Shown: piece after piece, positions 21,788-31,148 of the stretch | Position numbering within the stretch: the stretch's first letter is position 1 | Layout: each line of letters begins with the position of its first letter | Source of the DNA: Ideonella aquatica | Lineage (GTDB): Bacteria; Pseudomonadota; Gammaproteobacteria; Burkholderiales; Burkholderiaceae_C | Direction of reading: 5' to 3' | Length of the DNA: 50,659 nucleotides | NCBI RefSeq assembly: GCF_018069755.1 | Contig: NZ_JAGQDE010000028.1 | Location: forward strand, 1-50,659 | Translations under genes and position numbers: made by a program | The notes under the pieces: model-generated | Databases searched by the model: none | The model's input: the letters and a program-made list of their open reading frames with translations, nothing else | What the model was told of the DNA's origin: nothing

Positions 21788-22960
21788 TCAGGCGCGGGCC
21801 TGATCCATCAGGGTGGTGAAACGGTCGAACAGGTAGCTGATGTCGTGCGGACCCGGCGAGGCTTCCGGGTGGCCCTGGAAGCAAAAAGCCGGCTTGTCGG
21901 TGCGGGCCAGGCCCTGCAGCGTGCCGTCGAACAGGCTGACATGGGTGGCACGCAGATTCGCCGGCAGGGTCTTCTCGTCGACCGTGAAGCCGTGGTTCTG
22001 GCTGGTGATCGACACGCGGCCGTTGTCCAGATCCTTCACCGGGTGGTTCGCGCCGTGGTGGCCAAACTTCATCTTGAAGGTCTTGGCGCCCGAGGCCAGC
22101 GCCATGATCTGGTGGCCCAGGCAGATGCCGAAGGTGGGGATGCCGGACTCGATCAGCTCGCGGGCGGCGGCGATCGCGTAGTCGCAGGGTTCCGGGTCGC
22201 CCGGACCGTTGGACAGGAAGATGCCGTCGGGCTGGTGCTTCAGGACCTCGGCCGCCGGGGTCTTGGCGGGCACGACGGTCACGCGGCAGCCCCGCTCGGC
22301 CAGCATGCGCAGGATATTGCGCTTGACGCCGAAGTCATAGGCGACGACGTGGTACTTCGCATCGGTCAGCGTGCCGTAGCCCGGCGTGCCATCGGCGCGC
22401 GCAAGCTGCCATTCGGTCTCGGTCCAGGGGTAGGACTGCTCGGCGCTGACGACCTGGGCCAGGTCCTGCCCGGCCATGCTGGGCGCGGCCTGGGCCCGGG
22501 CCACGGCGTCGGCCACATCGGTATCGCTGATGGTGTGGCCGGCGGCAAAGGTGGCGATGCAGCCGTTCTGGGCACCGGTGGTGCGCAGCACGCGGGTCAG
22601 GCGGCGGGTGTCGATGTCGGCGATCGCCACCGTGCCCTCGGCCTGCAGGTACTCGCCCAGCGTGCGGGTCTGGCGGAAGTTGGAGGTGCGGACCGGCAGG
22701 TCCTTGATGATCAGGCCGGCGGCATGGACCTTCGTGGCTTCGACATCCTCGTCATTGACGCCGTAGTTGCCGATGTGCGGATACGTCAGCGTGACGATCT
22801 GCCGGCAGTAGCTCGGGTCGGTGAGGATCTCCTGGTAGCCGGTGAGCGCGGTGTTGAACACCACTTCACCCACCGTGTGACCGGCCGCGCCGATCGAGGT
22901 GCCACGAAAAACCGTGCCGTCAGCAAGCGCGAGGAGAGCGGGAGCGAGGACGGGCAACAA
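21788..22960 (-). CDS. carA: Carbamoyl-phosphate synthase small (glutaminase) subunit
   Basis: A class I glutamine amidotransferase subunit that releases ammonia for CarB. The N-terminal domain contains [20 protein letters not shown]; the amidotransferase domain has the nucleophile Cys in [13 protein letters not shown], the oxyanion region [12 protein letters not shown], and the catalytic His/Glu in [13 protein letters not shown]. No ATG gives a normal start: the only in-frame ATG, at 23143, would add about 61 unrelated residues. Homology begins at [14 protein letters not shown], so I place the start at a TTG (22960, or the next codon at 22957), preceded 6 nt upstream by GGAG. That gives 390 residues, the usual size. 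Confidence 0.9.
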   Translation of the reverse strand: MLPVLAPALLALADGTVFRGTSIGAAGHTVGEVVFNTALTGYQEILTDPSYCRQIVTLTYPHIGNYGVNDEDVEATKVHAAGLIIKDLPVRTSNFRQTRTLGEYLQAEGTVAIADIDTRRLTRVLRTTGAQNGCIATFAAGHTISDTDVADAVARAQAAPSMAGQDLAQVVSAEQSYPWTETEWQLARADGTPGYGTLTDAKYHVVAYDFGVKRNILRMLAERGCRVTVVPAKTPAAEVLKHQPDGIFLSNGPGDPEPCDYAIAAARELIESGIPTFGICLGHQIMALASGAKTFKMKFGHHGANHPVKDLDNGRVSITSQNHGFTVDEKTLPANLRATHVSLFDGTLQGLARTDKPAFCFQGHPEASPGPHDISYLFDRFTTLMDQARA

Positions 22961-23270
22961 GGGGAACTCCGGTGTTCGCGCACCCAGCCCCTCGCCCGCC
23001 AGGCGACCCCCGTCCTGCGACGTTTCAGGGGGTGGCCATGGGCTTGGCAGGAAGTTTCCGAAAACGTCGTTTCGCTGGGTGGCTTGTTTTGGGGTAAACC
23101 CGCTGATTATAGCCTGAAAGACCGGCTCGACTGTCAGGTCCACGTTGGAAAGACCCCTCGGCCAGGCGCCCGCGGCGAGCGGGGAACTAGAATGATCACC
23201 CAGGGTCTGAAGCCCTGAGGCGGGTCACCGCCTGCAACCCACAGACTGGCAACCCCTTGGAGGTTCTTTG
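22961..23270. other. carA-yccA divergent intergenic region, no gene
   Basis: A 310-bp stretch between two divergent start codons. It holds the carA promoter candidate on the minus strand (23106-23137), a possible plus-strand -10 TAGAAT at 23188-23193 without a clear -35, and a strong Shine-Dalgarno GGAGG at 23259-23263 for the YccA-like gene. The minus frame stays open through part of it, but without recognisable protein sequence. Confidence 0.6.
23106..23137 (-). promoter_or_regulatory. carA: Candidate carA promoter
   Basis: Minus strand: a consensus TATAAT (23111-23106) with CTGACA (23137-23132) 20 bp upstream, a somewhat long spacer. It would give carA a leader of about 140 nt before the TTG start, room for pyrimidine- or arginine-responsive control, though I recognise no specific operator. 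Confidence 0.55.
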
Positions 23271-23966
23271 ATGAACGACAGCCTGCAAACCTTCCCCGGC
23301 CTCTCGACCGGCTCGGGCTCGCTGGCCGCCCAGCGCAACCGCGTGCTGCGCAACACCTACTGGCTGCTGGCCTTGTCCATGGTGCCCACCGTGATGGGCG
23401 CCTGGCTGGGTGTGAGCACCGGGCTGATGCGCGGCCTGAGCCCGGTGGTGTCGCTGGTGGTCTTCCTGGCCGGCTCCTTCGGCCTGATGTTCGCGATCGA
23501 GCGCACCAAGAACTCCGCCGCTGGCGTCGGCTTCCTGCTGCTCTTCACGTTCTTCATGGGCGTGATGCTGTCGCGCCTGCTGGGCTTCGTGCTGGCCAAG
23601 GGCAATGGCCCGACGCTGGTGATGACGGCCTTCGGCGGCACCGCGCTGGTCTTCCTGGCCATGGCCACGCTGGCCAGCGTGATCAAGCGCGACCTGTCGG
23701 GCATGGGCAAGTTCCTGATGGTGGGCGCGCTGGTGATCTTCGCCGCCGGCATCATCAACGTGTTCCTGCAGTCGGGTGCGCTGTTCCTGACGGTGTCGGT
23801 GCTGTGCATCGGCCTGTTCTCGGCCTTCATGGTCTATGACATCAAGCGCATCATCGACGGCGGCGAGACCAACTATGTCACCGCCACGCTGGCGATCTAC
23901 CTGGACATCTACAACGTGTTCCAGAGCCTGCTGAGCCTGCTGGGCATCTTCGGCAGCGACGACTGA
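23271..23966 (+). CDS. Bax inhibitor-1/YccA family membrane protein
   Basis: A 231-residue protein with seven predicted membrane segments, typical of the BI-1/YccA (TMBIM) family. Characteristic stretches are the pre-helix RNRVLRNTYWLLALSMVP and the C-terminal VYDIKRIIDGGETNYVTAT followed by LAIYLDIYNVF, containing the conserved Asp pair linked to calcium leak in the family. E. coli YccA modulates FtsH proteolysis; FtsH is encoded 8 kb away in this window. The ATG at 23271 has GGAGG 7 nt upstream; the TTG codon just before it is less likely. Monocistronic, with a strong terminator right after. Confidence 0.92.
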   Translation: MNDSLQTFPGLSTGSGSLAAQRNRVLRNTYWLLALSMVPTVMGAWLGVSTGLMRGLSPVVSLVVFLAGSFGLMFAIERTKNSAAGVGFLLLFTFFMGVMLSRLLGFVLAKGNGPTLVMTAFGGTALVFLAMATLASVIKRDLSGMGKFLMVGALVIFAAGIINVFLQSGALFLTVSVLCIGLFSAFMVYDIKRIIDGGETNYVTATLAIYLDIYNVFQSLLSLLGIFGSDD

Positions 23967-23987
23967 CGCGGCCTGGCCGCAAGCACC

Positions 23988-24010
23988 AAGGGGCCTTCGG
24001 GCCCCTTTTT
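23988..24010 (+). terminator. Intrinsic terminator after the YccA-family gene
   Basis: AAGGGGCC pairs with GGCCCCTT around a TTCG tetraloop, ending in TTTTT (24006-24010). A very stable, textbook terminator. Confidence 0.93.
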
Positions 24011-24061
24011 CATGCCTGGCGCGCGGCACAATGCGGCGCCAGACATCCCACCCGTTTGACC

Positions 24062-25297
24062 ATGCCCAACTGGAACCAGCCCCTGAGCCGCCTGCCCGAC
24101 GCCACCGACGTGCTGGTGGTGGGCAGCGGCCCGGCCGGCAGCGCCGCGGCGCGGGTGCTGGCGCAGGCTGGCCGCTCGGTGGTGCTGGTCGATGCCCAGA
24201 CCTTTCCGCGTGACAAGACCTGCGGCGACGGCCTGGTGCCCGACACCCATGCTGCGCTGCGCCGCCTGGGCGTGATCGACGAGGTGCTGCAGCGGGCCCA
24301 GGGCGCGGCCGCGGCACGCTGTCTGGCGCCCAATGGCCGGCATGTGGACGTGGCGGGCGAGTTGGCGGTGCTGCCACGGCGCGAGCTGGACGCCCTGCTC
24401 TGCCGCGCCGCGGTAGACGCTGGCGCGCTGCATGCGGCGCCGGCGCGCTTTGTGGCGCCGCTGCGCGGCGACAGCGGTCACGTCACCGGCGCGCTGCTGG
24501 ACGACGGCCACACCCAGCGACCGCTGACGGCGCGCTGGCTGGTGCTGGCCACCGGGGCCGGCACCGGCCCGCTGGCGGCCCTCGGCCTGTGCCAGCGCAA
24601 GTCGCCCAGCTGCATGGCGATCCGTGGCTATGTCCGGCACACCGACCCCGACATGGCGGCAGCCGTGGGCGGACTGCGTTTCGTCTGGCACCCGACGCTG
24701 CGCGATGGCTATGGCTGGATCTTCGAAGGCCCTGACCACACCTACAACCTGGGCACCGGCGTGCTGGTCGGCCAGTTGGACGAGGACCGCGGCAAGCCGC
24801 CGCGCAACCTGCGCCGCATGTTCGATGACTTCGTGGCCATCGACCCGGTGGCCGCGCGCCTGGTCCGAGAGGGCACGATGGTGGGCGAGCTCAAGGGCGC
24901 GCCGCTGCGCTGCGACCTGGAGGGCGCCACCTGGACCGCGCCCGGTGTGCTGGTGGTGGGCGACGCGGTGGGCGCCACCTACTCGTTCTCGGGCGAGGGC
25001 ATCGGCAAGGCCATGGAAACCGGCATCGCCGCAGCGCAGGCGCTGATTGCCCACCCCGATGACGCCGCCGCCGTGGAGGCCGCTTACCGCGCCAGCCTGC
25101 AGGCGCTGAAGCCGCGCTTTGACATGTACCGCCAGGCCGCCAGCTTCAACCGCCATCCCTGGCTGCTGAACATCATGGTCTGGCGAGCCAATCAGAGCCC
25201 GCGCATCCTGGCCAAGCTCAGCGACATCCTGAACGAACGCCGCCTGCCAGGCAGCCTGCTGACCTGGCGCGGCGTGCGCAGCATGCTGCTGCCCTGA
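24062..25297 (+). CDS. FAD-dependent oxidoreductase, geranylgeranyl-reductase family
   Basis: A 411-residue flavoprotein. The dinucleotide-binding motif VLVVGSGPAGSAAARVLA (about residues 16-33) is followed by FPRDKTCGDGLVPD, the PRxKxCGxGL signature of the GGR family, and by the second FAD motif VVGDAVGATYSFSGEGIGKA. Members reduce isoprenoid double bonds (archaeal lipids, chlorophyll side chains), or hydroxylate or halogenate small molecules; many bacterial ones are uncharacterised. No isoprenoid or pigment genes lie nearby, so substrate is unknown. The start is the ATG at 24062. It converges on rlmD with 10 bp between stops, and a terminator isolates it from the upstream gene. Confidence 0.8.
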   Translation: MPNWNQPLSRLPDATDVLVVGSGPAGSAAARVLAQAGRSVVLVDAQTFPRDKTCGDGLVPDTHAALRRLGVIDEVLQRAQGAAAARCLAPNGRHVDVAGELAVLPRRELDALLCRAAVDAGALHAAPARFVAPLRGDSGHVTGALLDDGHTQRPLTARWLVLATGAGTGPLAALGLCQRKSPSCMAIRGYVRHTDPDMAAAVGGLRFVWHPTLRDGYGWIFEGPDHTYNLGTGVLVGQLDEDRGKPPRNLRRMFDDFVAIDPVAARLVREGTMVGELKGAPLRCDLEGATWTAPGVLVVGDAVGATYSFSGEGIGKAMETGIAAAQALIAHPDDAAAVEAAYRASLQALKPRFDMYRQAASFNRHPWLLNIMVWRANQSPRILAKLSDILNERRLPGSLLTWRGVRSMLLP

Positions 25298-25307
25298 GGC
25301 GCGCGCC

Positions 25308-26654
25308 TCAGCGCTCGAACACCGCGATGCTCTCGACGTGCGCGGTGTGCGGGAACATGTTCACCGCACCCGCCGCCACGCAGCGGTAGCCCGCCACATG
25401 CACCAGCAGGCCGGCGTCGCGCGCCAGCGTGGCCGGGTTGCAGCTGACATAGACGATGCGCCGCGGCGGTGTCCAGTCGGCGCGCGGCGCCTGCTGCAGG
25501 TCACCCAGCGCCTTGGCCAGCGCGAAGGCGCCTTCGCGCGGCGGATCCACCAGCCAGCGGTCGGCCTGGCCCCAGGCCACCAGGTCGTCGGGCGTCAGCT
25601 CGAACAGGTTGCGTGCCTCGAAGCGGGTCTTGTGGGCCAGGCCATTGCGCTGCGCGTTCTGGCGCGAGCGCTCGACCAGGGTCTCGCTGCCCTCGATGCC
25701 CAGCACCGATTGCGCGCGGGTGGCGATCGGCAGCGTGAAGTTGCCCAGGCCGCAGAACCAGTCGATCACGCGCTCGTCGGCCTGGGCCTCCAGCAGGCGC
25801 AGCGCGCGGCCCACCAGCACGGTGTTGATCTGGTGGTTGACCTGGGTGAAGTCGGTGGGCTTGAACGGCATCGTCACGCCGAACTCGGGCAGCGTGTAGG
25901 CCAGCTCCTCGCCCCCGTCGTCCAGCAGGTGCACGGTGTCCGGCCCCTTGGGCTGCAGCCACCACTGCACGCCATGCTCAGCCGCGAAGTCGCGCAGGCG
26001 CTGGCGGTCGGCGTCGGACAGCGGCGCCAGGTGGCGCAGCACCAGCGCGGTGACCTGGTCGCCCACGGCCAGCTCGATCTGCGGCAGCGTGTCGCGCGCA
26101 TCCATCGCGCCCACCAGCGCGCGCAGCGGCATCAGCATGGCGCTGATGCGCGGGGGCAGCACATGGCACTCGCGCATGTCGGCCACGTAGCGCGACTTGC
26201 GCTCGTGGAAACCCACCAGCACGGTTTCCTTGCGCGCCACATAGCGCACCGACAGCCGGGCGCGCAGGCGGTAGCCCCAGGTCGGGCCCTCGATCGGGCG
26301 CAGCACGCGCTCGGGCTTGACCTTGCCCAGGTGGGCCAGGTTGTCCTCCAGCACGCGCTGCTTGATGGCCACTTGCGCGGCCGCATGCAGATGCTGCATC
26401 TTGCAGCCGCCGCAGGCCCCGGCATGCAGGCCGAAGTGCGGGCAGCCGGGGCTCACGCGCTGCGCGCTTTCACTGCGCAGCTCTCGCAGGCTGGCCTGCT
26501 CCCAGTTGTTCTTGCGCCGGCCCACGGTGACCAGGGCTTCCTCGCCGGGCAATGCGCCTTCGATGAAGACCACCTTGCCTTCGGCATTGCGGGCCACGCC
26601 CTGCGCCTCGATATCGAGCGCCTCAACGCGCAGCCATTCGTCCTGTGCTGTCAT
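25308..26654 (-). CDS. rlmD: 23S rRNA (uracil-1939-C5)-methyltransferase RlmD
   Basis: A 448-residue SAM-dependent RNA methyltransferase. An N-terminal TRAM domain ([20 protein letters not shown]) is followed by the iron-sulfur cysteines ([21 protein letters not shown], residues about 79-97), diagnostic for RlmD rather than RlmC or TrmA. The methyltransferase domain has motif [15 protein letters not shown], the DPPREGA motif and the catalytic Cys in [13 protein letters not shown]. It modifies U1939 of 23S rRNA. The ATG at 26654 is used because [16 protein letters not shown] starts the TRAM domain. It follows nlpD by 71 bp, the place often occupied by rpoS in other betaproteobacteria. Confidence 0.95.
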   Translation of the reverse strand: MTAQDEWLRVEALDIEAQGVARNAEGKVVFIEGALPGEEALVTVGRRKNNWEQASLRELRSESAQRVSPGCPHFGLHAGACGGCKMQHLHAAAQVAIKQRVLEDNLAHLGKVKPERVLRPIEGPTWGYRLRARLSVRYVARKETVLVGFHERKSRYVADMRECHVLPPRISAMLMPLRALVGAMDARDTLPQIELAVGDQVTALVLRHLAPLSDADRQRLRDFAAEHGVQWWLQPKGPDTVHLLDDGGEELAYTLPEFGVTMPFKPTDFTQVNHQINTVLVGRALRLLEAQADERVIDWFCGLGNFTLPIATRAQSVLGIEGSETLVERSRQNAQRNGLAHKTRFEARNLFELTPDDLVAWGQADRWLVDPPREGAFALAKALGDLQQAPRADWTPPRRIVYVSCNPATLARDAGLLVHVAGYRCVAAGAVNMFPHTAHVESIAVFER

Positions 26655-26687
26655 GGTCGGAATTGTCGGTGGGCCTATCAACGCCGA

Positions 26688-26705
26688 GGCCGCCCGCAGG
26701 CGGCC
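26688..26705 (-). terminator. GC hairpin between nlpD and rlmD
   Basis: GGCCGCC pairs with GGCGGCC around a CGCA loop. There is no T stretch on the minus strand after it, so termination would be Rho-dependent if it occurs; it may just stabilise the nlpD 3' end. Confidence 0.35.
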
Positions 26706-26725
26706 CCGGATCGGTGGGCAGCCGC

Positions 26726-27607
26726 TCAGCGCGAGGGCAGCAGCCGCGCCGGATCGATCGGCTTGCCCTGGCGCCGGATCTCGAAGTGCAGCTGCACCCG
26801 CTCGGCGTCGGTGTTGCCCATTTCGGCGATCTTCTGGCCCTTGCGCACCGCCTGGTCCTCCTTGACCAGCAGCGTCTGGTTGTGGGCGTAGGCGGTGAGA
26901 TAGGTGGCGTTGTGCTTGACGATCACCAGGTTGCCATAGCCACGCAGACCGGAGCCGGCATAGACCACGCGGCCATCGGCCGCGGCCAACACCGGATCAC
27001 CGGCGCGACCACCAATGCCCAGCCCCTTGCTGCGGGCCTCGTCGAAGGCGCTGATCACGGGGCCGGCAGCCGGCCAGCCCCAGGGAATGTCGTCATCGGC
27101 TTCCTTGGGCAGCGGGGCCGGCGGCGGTGTGGTGGGGGCGGACGCGCTGGCGGCTGCGCTGGCTGCGGCTGAGGCCGCGCCGGGCAGCGGCTTGGCGTCC
27201 AGCTTGGGCGCGGTCACCGGCTTGGCGGCCACGGCCGGGCCGTCCGGCGGCGCCACGCGCAACACCTGCCCCACCTCGATCAGGTTGGGGTTCTCGATGC
27301 CGTTCCAGCGGGCAATGTCGCGCCAGCCCTGGCCGTTTTCCAGCGCGATGCGCATCAGCGTGTCGCCGGGTTTGACCACGTAGCTGCCAGGCTTGACCTC
27401 GACCGGTGCCGAGGCTGGCGCCGAAGCCGCAGTCGCCGCCTTGGGCACGTCGGCCACCGGACGCACAGCGCGGCCGGCCGAGCGATCCTCCACGGGGGCA
27501 GGCGGCCGGGTGGCCGAGCAGGCCACCAGCAGCGTCGCCAGCCCGATCATCAGTGTCCGGCGAAGGAGCGGCCGCAGCGCGTCGGTCATGGAACTTCCCT
27601 GGTTCAT
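26726..27607 (-). CDS. nlpD: NlpD-like lipoprotein (LysM + degenerate M23), amidase activator
   Basis: A 293-residue outer-membrane lipoprotein. The signal peptide ends in the lipobox LLVAC (Cys about 30), followed by a LysM domain ([18 protein letters not shown], about 73-118), an Ala/Pro linker and a C-terminal LytM/M23 domain ([20 protein letters not shown]). The M23 His and Asp zinc ligands are missing, as in E. coli NlpD, so it should activate a cell-wall amidase (AmiC type) during cell separation rather than cut peptidoglycan itself. The ATG at 27607 forms a 4-nt ATGA overlap with pcm; the ATG at 27589, with GGGAAG upstream, is an alternative. It is the last gene of surE-pcm-nlpD. Confidence 0.92.
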   Translation of the reverse strand: MNQGSSMTDALRPLLRRTLMIGLATLLVACSATRPPAPVEDRSAGRAVRPVADVPKAATAASAPASAPVEVKPGSYVVKPGDTLMRIALENGQGWRDIARWNGIENPNLIEVGQVLRVAPPDGPAVAAKPVTAPKLDAKPLPGAASAAASAAASASAPTTPPPAPLPKEADDDIPWGWPAAGPVISAFDEARSKGLGIGGRAGDPVLAAADGRVVYAGSGLRGYGNLVIVKHNATYLTAYAHNQTLLVKEDQAVRKGQKIAEMGNTDAERVQLHFEIRRQGKPIDPARLLPSR

Positions 27608-28413
27608 GCAATACCCGATTTTAAGGGGACGAACTGCACCGTCTCTCCCACGGTGCGTTGCCAGCCGTCGGCACGGCGGTCGACGATCACCAGCACCTGG
27701 CTGCGGCCATCGGCCGCCAGGGCCGGCGCGACCAGGCGGCCACCCAGGGCCAGCTGCTCCAGCCAGGCAGGCGGCAGGTCCTCGCCACCGGCGGCGGCGA
27801 CGATCGTGTCATAGGGGCCACCGGGGGCGTGACCCCGCATGCCGTCGCCGTGGATCAAGCGCACAGGGTGCACGCCCAGGGTGCTCAGGTGGCTGCGGGC
27901 CAGCTGGTGCAGCGGACCCAGGCGCTCGATCGAGACCACATGCCGGGAGAGTGCTGCCAGCACCGCCGCCTGGTAGCCGCAGCCGGTGCCGATTTCCAGC
28001 ACCTGGCCCAGGTGGCCTCGGGCCCGGGCGGTCTCGCCCAGGAAGCACCACTCCAGCATGCGCGCCACCACCGAGGGCTTGGAGATGGTCTGCCCCAGGC
28101 CGATCGGCAGGCTGGTGTCTTCGTAGGCCTGGTTGGCCAAAGCAGAATCGACAAACCGGTGCCGCGGCACCGCCGCCATGGCCTGCAGCACCGGCTCGCA
28201 GACCACGCCGTCGGCGCGCAGCCGGTCGACCATGCGCGAGCGCACCGCCGTGCCGTCCAGGCCCAGCCCGGTGGGGGTGGTCTGCTGGCGCTGGTCGCGC
28301 GCGGCCTCGGCCAGCGGGCGCTGTGGGCGCAGCGTGGCGCCGGCCCCGGCGCGAGCGCCAGGGGCCACCGCATCCAGCGACGCCGGGAAACGGCCGGTGC
28401 GCGACTTGGTCAT
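27604..28413 (-). CDS. pcm: Protein-L-isoaspartate O-methyltransferase
   Basis: A 269-residue SAM-dependent repair enzyme that methylates isoaspartyl residues in damaged proteins. The catalytic domain (about 55-265) has the family motif [15 protein letters not shown], motif [16 protein letters not shown], and [21 protein letters not shown]. The first 50 residues are an Arg/Ala-rich extension not found in E. coli Pcm (208 aa); common in Burkholderiales, its role is unknown. It overlaps surE by 4 nt at its start and nlpD by 4 nt at its end, so all three genes are translationally coupled. Confidence 0.95.
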   Translation of the reverse strand: MTKSRTGRFPASLDAVAPGARAGAGATLRPQRPLAEAARDQRQQTTPTGLGLDGTAVRSRMVDRLRADGVVCEPVLQAMAAVPRHRFVDSALANQAYEDTSLPIGLGQTISKPSVVARMLEWCFLGETARARGHLGQVLEIGTGCGYQAAVLAALSRHVVSIERLGPLHQLARSHLSTLGVHPVRLIHGDGMRGHAPGGPYDTIVAAAGGEDLPPAWLEQLALGGRLVAPALAADGRSQVLVIVDRRADGWQRTVGETVQFVPLKSGIA

Positions 28414-29180
28414 GGCCGCGCCAGGCGCGCGGACCAGTCACCCAGACGGGCGTGGTCGGTCAGGTCCACCTGCAGCGGGGTGATCGACACGCGGCCCTGG
28501 GCCGTGGCGTGGAAATCGGTGCCATCGCCCGCTTCGCGCGCATCGCCGGCCGGGCCGATCCAGTAAACCGTCTCGCCGCGCGGACTTTGCTGGCGGATCA
28601 CCGGCTCGCTGGCATGGCGCCGACCCAGGCGGGTGACCTGCCAGGGCAGCGTGTCGGCCTGCGGGTGGTTAGGGATGTTCACATTGAGCAGAAAGGGCGC
28701 GGCCCAGGTGCCGCTTTGGCGCTGGGCCAGCACCGACTCGACCACCCGGCGCGCGGTGCGTGCGGCAGCATCCAGCTCGACCCAGCCCTTGTCCACCTGC
28801 GAGAAGGCGATGGCTGGTATGCCGAACAGATAACCCTCCATGGCCGCCGCCACGGTGCCCGAGTACAGCGTGTCGTCGCCCATGTTGGCGCCCTGGTTGA
28901 TGCCCGAGAGCACCAGATCGGGCCGCTGCGGCAGCAGCCCGGTCAGGGCGATGTGGACGCAGTCGGAGGGCGTGCCGTTCACATAGCGCACGCCCCTCAG
29001 GTGCTCGCCCTGGGCGGCATAGACCGACAATGGCCGGTTCAGGCTGAGGGCATTGGAGGTGCCGCTGGCGTTTTGCTCCGGGGCGATGACGTCGATCTCG
29101 CCCAGGCCCTGGCAGGCCCGCACCAGAGCGGCGATGCCGGGGGCCAGGTAGCCGTCGTCGTTGGCAATGAGGATGCGCAT
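28410..29180 (-). CDS. surE: 5'/3'-nucleotidase SurE
   Basis: A 256-residue metal-dependent nucleotidase acting on nucleoside monophosphates in the cytoplasm. The N-terminal [16 protein letters not shown] carries the metal-binding Asp-Asp pair; further ligands are in [14 protein letters not shown] and the conserved [25 protein letters not shown]. Normal family length. The ATG at 29180 is set by the invariant MRILIxNDDG start. It heads the surE-pcm-nlpD stress/stationary-phase cluster; the TACAAT box 8 nt upstream suggests an almost leaderless message. Confidence 0.97.
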   Translation of the reverse strand: MRILIANDDGYLAPGIAALVRACQGLGEIDVIAPEQNASGTSNALSLNRPLSVYAAQGEHLRGVRYVNGTPSDCVHIALTGLLPQRPDLVLSGINQGANMGDDTLYSGTVAAAMEGYLFGIPAIAFSQVDKGWVELDAAARTARRVVESVLAQRQSGTWAAPFLLNVNIPNHPQADTLPWQVTRLGRRHASEPVIRQQSPRGETVYWIGPAGDAREAGDGTDFHATAQGRVSITPLQVDLTDHARLGDWSARLARP

Positions 29181-29188
29181 GCGCACCG

Positions 29189-29194
29189 ATTGTA
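29189..29194 (-). promoter_or_regulatory. surE: -10 box 8 nt before surE
   Basis: TACAAT on the minus strand ends 8 nt upstream of the surE ATG, with no Shine-Dalgarno between. A start site 6-8 nt downstream gives a transcript with a leader of 0-2 nt. Confidence 0.45.
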
Positions 29195-29278
29195 GGGACG
29201 CGTCGCCAGGGTGACGCCGCCGCGCACCGCGCCTGCCTATCATCGCGCCCCACGACGACCTTTGACAGGAGACAAGCC

Positions 29279-30259
29279 ATGCACGCGTGGATCTGCAGCA
29301 ACGATGGCGGACCCGAGGCCCTGCGCTGGACCGAGCAGGCCACGCCCGAACCCGGCCCGGGCCAGGCGCGGGTGGCGATTCGCGCGGCCAGCCTGAACTT
29401 CCCTGATCTGCTGATCACCCAGGGCAAGTACCAGCACAAGCCGCCCTACCCCTTCGTGCCCGGCGCCGAGTTCGCCGGCGTGGTCGAGGCCGTGGGCGAC
29501 GGCGTGACGCGGCTGAAGGTCGGCGACCGGGTGATCGCGCTGGCCGGCACCGGTGGCTTCGCCACCCATGCGCTGGTCGATGAGGCGCGGCTGCTGCCGC
29601 TGCCCGCGGGCATGCCTTTCGAGCATGGTGCGGCCTTCGCCTTCACCTATGGCACCTCGCACCACGCGCTGATCGATCGCGGCGCGCTGCAGGCCGGCGA
29701 GACCGTGCTGGTGCTGGGCGCCGGAGGCGGCGTGGGCACCGCGGCGGTGCAGATCGCGAAAGCGGCGGGCGCGCGGGTGATCGCTGGCGCCGCCGGCGCC
29801 GACAAGGTGGCCTTCTGCCGCGAGATCGGCGCCGACGAGACCATCGACTACGCCAGCGAGGACCTGCGCGAACGCCTGAAGGCGCTGACCGGCGGGCGTG
29901 GCCCCGATGTGGTCTACGACCCGGTGGGCGGCGATCTGGCCGAGGCGGCCTTCCGCTCGATCGCCTGGCGCGGCCGCTACCTGGTGGTGGGCTTTGCGGC
30001 CGGCGGCATCCCGACGCTGCCGCTGAACCTGCCGCTGCTCAAGGGCGCGTCCCTGGTGGGCGTGTTCTGGGGCGAATTCGTGCGCCGCGAGCCGGCCGCC
30101 AGCGCCCGCGGCCTGGCGCAGCTGGCCGGGTGGTACGCCGAAGGCCGGGTGCGGCCGCTGATCGACAGCCAGCTGCCCCTGGCCGAGCTGGGGGAGGCCT
30201 TCCGTCGCCTGGCGGCGCGCCAGGTGCGCGGCAAGCTGGTGATGGTCCAGCCAGGCTGA
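29279..30259 (+). CDS. NADPH:quinone oxidoreductase family (zinc-free MDR)
   Basis: A 326-residue medium-chain dehydrogenase/reductase without the zinc-binding cysteines of alcohol dehydrogenases. The N-terminal GroES-like domain includes [19 protein letters not shown] and [18 protein letters not shown]; the nucleotide fold has [20 protein letters not shown] with the AxxGxxG-type NADPH site. Members reduce quinones or enoyl substrates; this subgroup (acryloyl-CoA reductase/QOR-like) cannot be resolved further by eye. AGGAG sits 7 nt before the ATG at 29279. It diverges from surE and is followed by a regulator pair that may be unrelated. Confidence 0.88.
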   Translation: MHAWICSNDGGPEALRWTEQATPEPGPGQARVAIRAASLNFPDLLITQGKYQHKPPYPFVPGAEFAGVVEAVGDGVTRLKVGDRVIALAGTGGFATHALVDEARLLPLPAGMPFEHGAAFAFTYGTSHHALIDRGALQAGETVLVLGAGGGVGTAAVQIAKAAGARVIAGAAGADKVAFCREIGADETIDYASEDLRERLKALTGGRGPDVVYDPVGGDLAEAAFRSIAWRGRYLVVGFAAGGIPTLPLNLPLLKGASLVGVFWGEFVRREPAASARGLAQLAGWYAEGRVRPLIDSQLPLAELGEAFRRLAARQVRGKLVMVQPG

Positions 30260-30367
30260 GATCGCCGCCGCTGTCCCCCATACAGGGCCACTGTCCGAGG
30301 CGACCGCCTGCTAGCATGGCGGCCGTCGTGGATAGCGCGGGTCCTGGTGGCCTGTCGAGAGGTCGCC

Positions 30368-31102
30368 ATGTCGGTCAAGGTTCTGATACTCGAAGACAAC
30401 CCGGTCGCCCGGGATTTCCTGTCGCGTGTGCTGCGCGAGGCATTCAGTGATCCGATCACGATCACCGAAGCGGGCGATCTGGAGACCGCGCGGCGGCAGA
30501 TCGCCCTGACCGGCCCGGGTGGCCTGCACGGCGCCGACCCGTTCAAGCTGATGCTGGTTGACCTGGAACTGCCCGACGGCAACGGCCTGGAGCTGCTGGC
30601 CGACCTGGGCCAGTACCCGGCTACCAAGGTGGTCACCACGCTGTACTCGGACGACGAGCACCTGTTCCCGGCGCTGCAGTGCGGTGCCGACGGCTACCTG
30701 CTGAAGGAAGACCGCTTCGAGGTGCTGGTCGAGGAGCTGCGCAAGATCGTGCTGGGCCAGCCGCCGCTGTCGCCCGCCATCGCCCGCCGCCTGCTCACCC
30801 ACTTCCGCCATGGCACGGCGGCCGATGCGCCGCCGCCCCCGGCCCCTGGCATCGGCACGCTGGGCAGTCCCACCAAGGCGCCCGTGCCCATCGAGAAGCC
30901 GGTCGACCTGCCTCACCTGACCCCGCGCGAGATCGAGGTGCTCACCTACCTCAGCAAGGGCTTCACGATCAAGGAGATCGCGAACCTCATGGGCATCAAG
31001 TGGTTCACGGTGAACGACCACATCAAGTCGATTTACCGCAAGCTCAACGTCTCCAGCCGCGCCGAAGCCGCGGTGCTGGCCAGCAAGCAGGGTTTGGTCT
31101 GA
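30368..31102 (+). CDS. LuxR/NarL-type response regulator
   Basis: A 244-residue two-component regulator. The receiver domain (1-130) has the acidic patch ILEDN, phosphoacceptor Asp65 in MLVDLELPDGNG and the conserved Lys in YLLKEDRFEVL. A Pro/Ala-rich linker (about 150-180) leads to a LuxR helix-turn-helix (LTPREIEVLTYLSKGFTIKE, then LMGIKWFTVNDHIKSIYRKL). The histidine kinase 46 bp downstream is its likely partner. The ATG at 30368 is set by MSVKVLILEDN. The receiver has a stretch of about 10 extra residues (TGPGGLHGADPF) before the phosphoacceptor strand. Regulated genes are unknown; the neighbours give no firm hint. Confidence 0.92.
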   Translation: MSVKVLILEDNPVARDFLSRVLREAFSDPITITEAGDLETARRQIALTGPGGLHGADPFKLMLVDLELPDGNGLELLADLGQYPATKVVTTLYSDDEHLFPALQCGADGYLLKEDRFEVLVEELRKIVLGQPPLSPAIARRLLTHFRHGTAADAPPPPAPGIGTLGSPTKAPVPIEKPVDLPHLTPREIEVLTYLSKGFTIKEIANLMGIKWFTVNDHIKSIYRKLNVSSRAEAAVLASKQGLV

Positions 31103-31148
31103 GTCAACGGCCTCGGCCCGCAGGCCGAAGCTGGGGCATCATCGCGGG

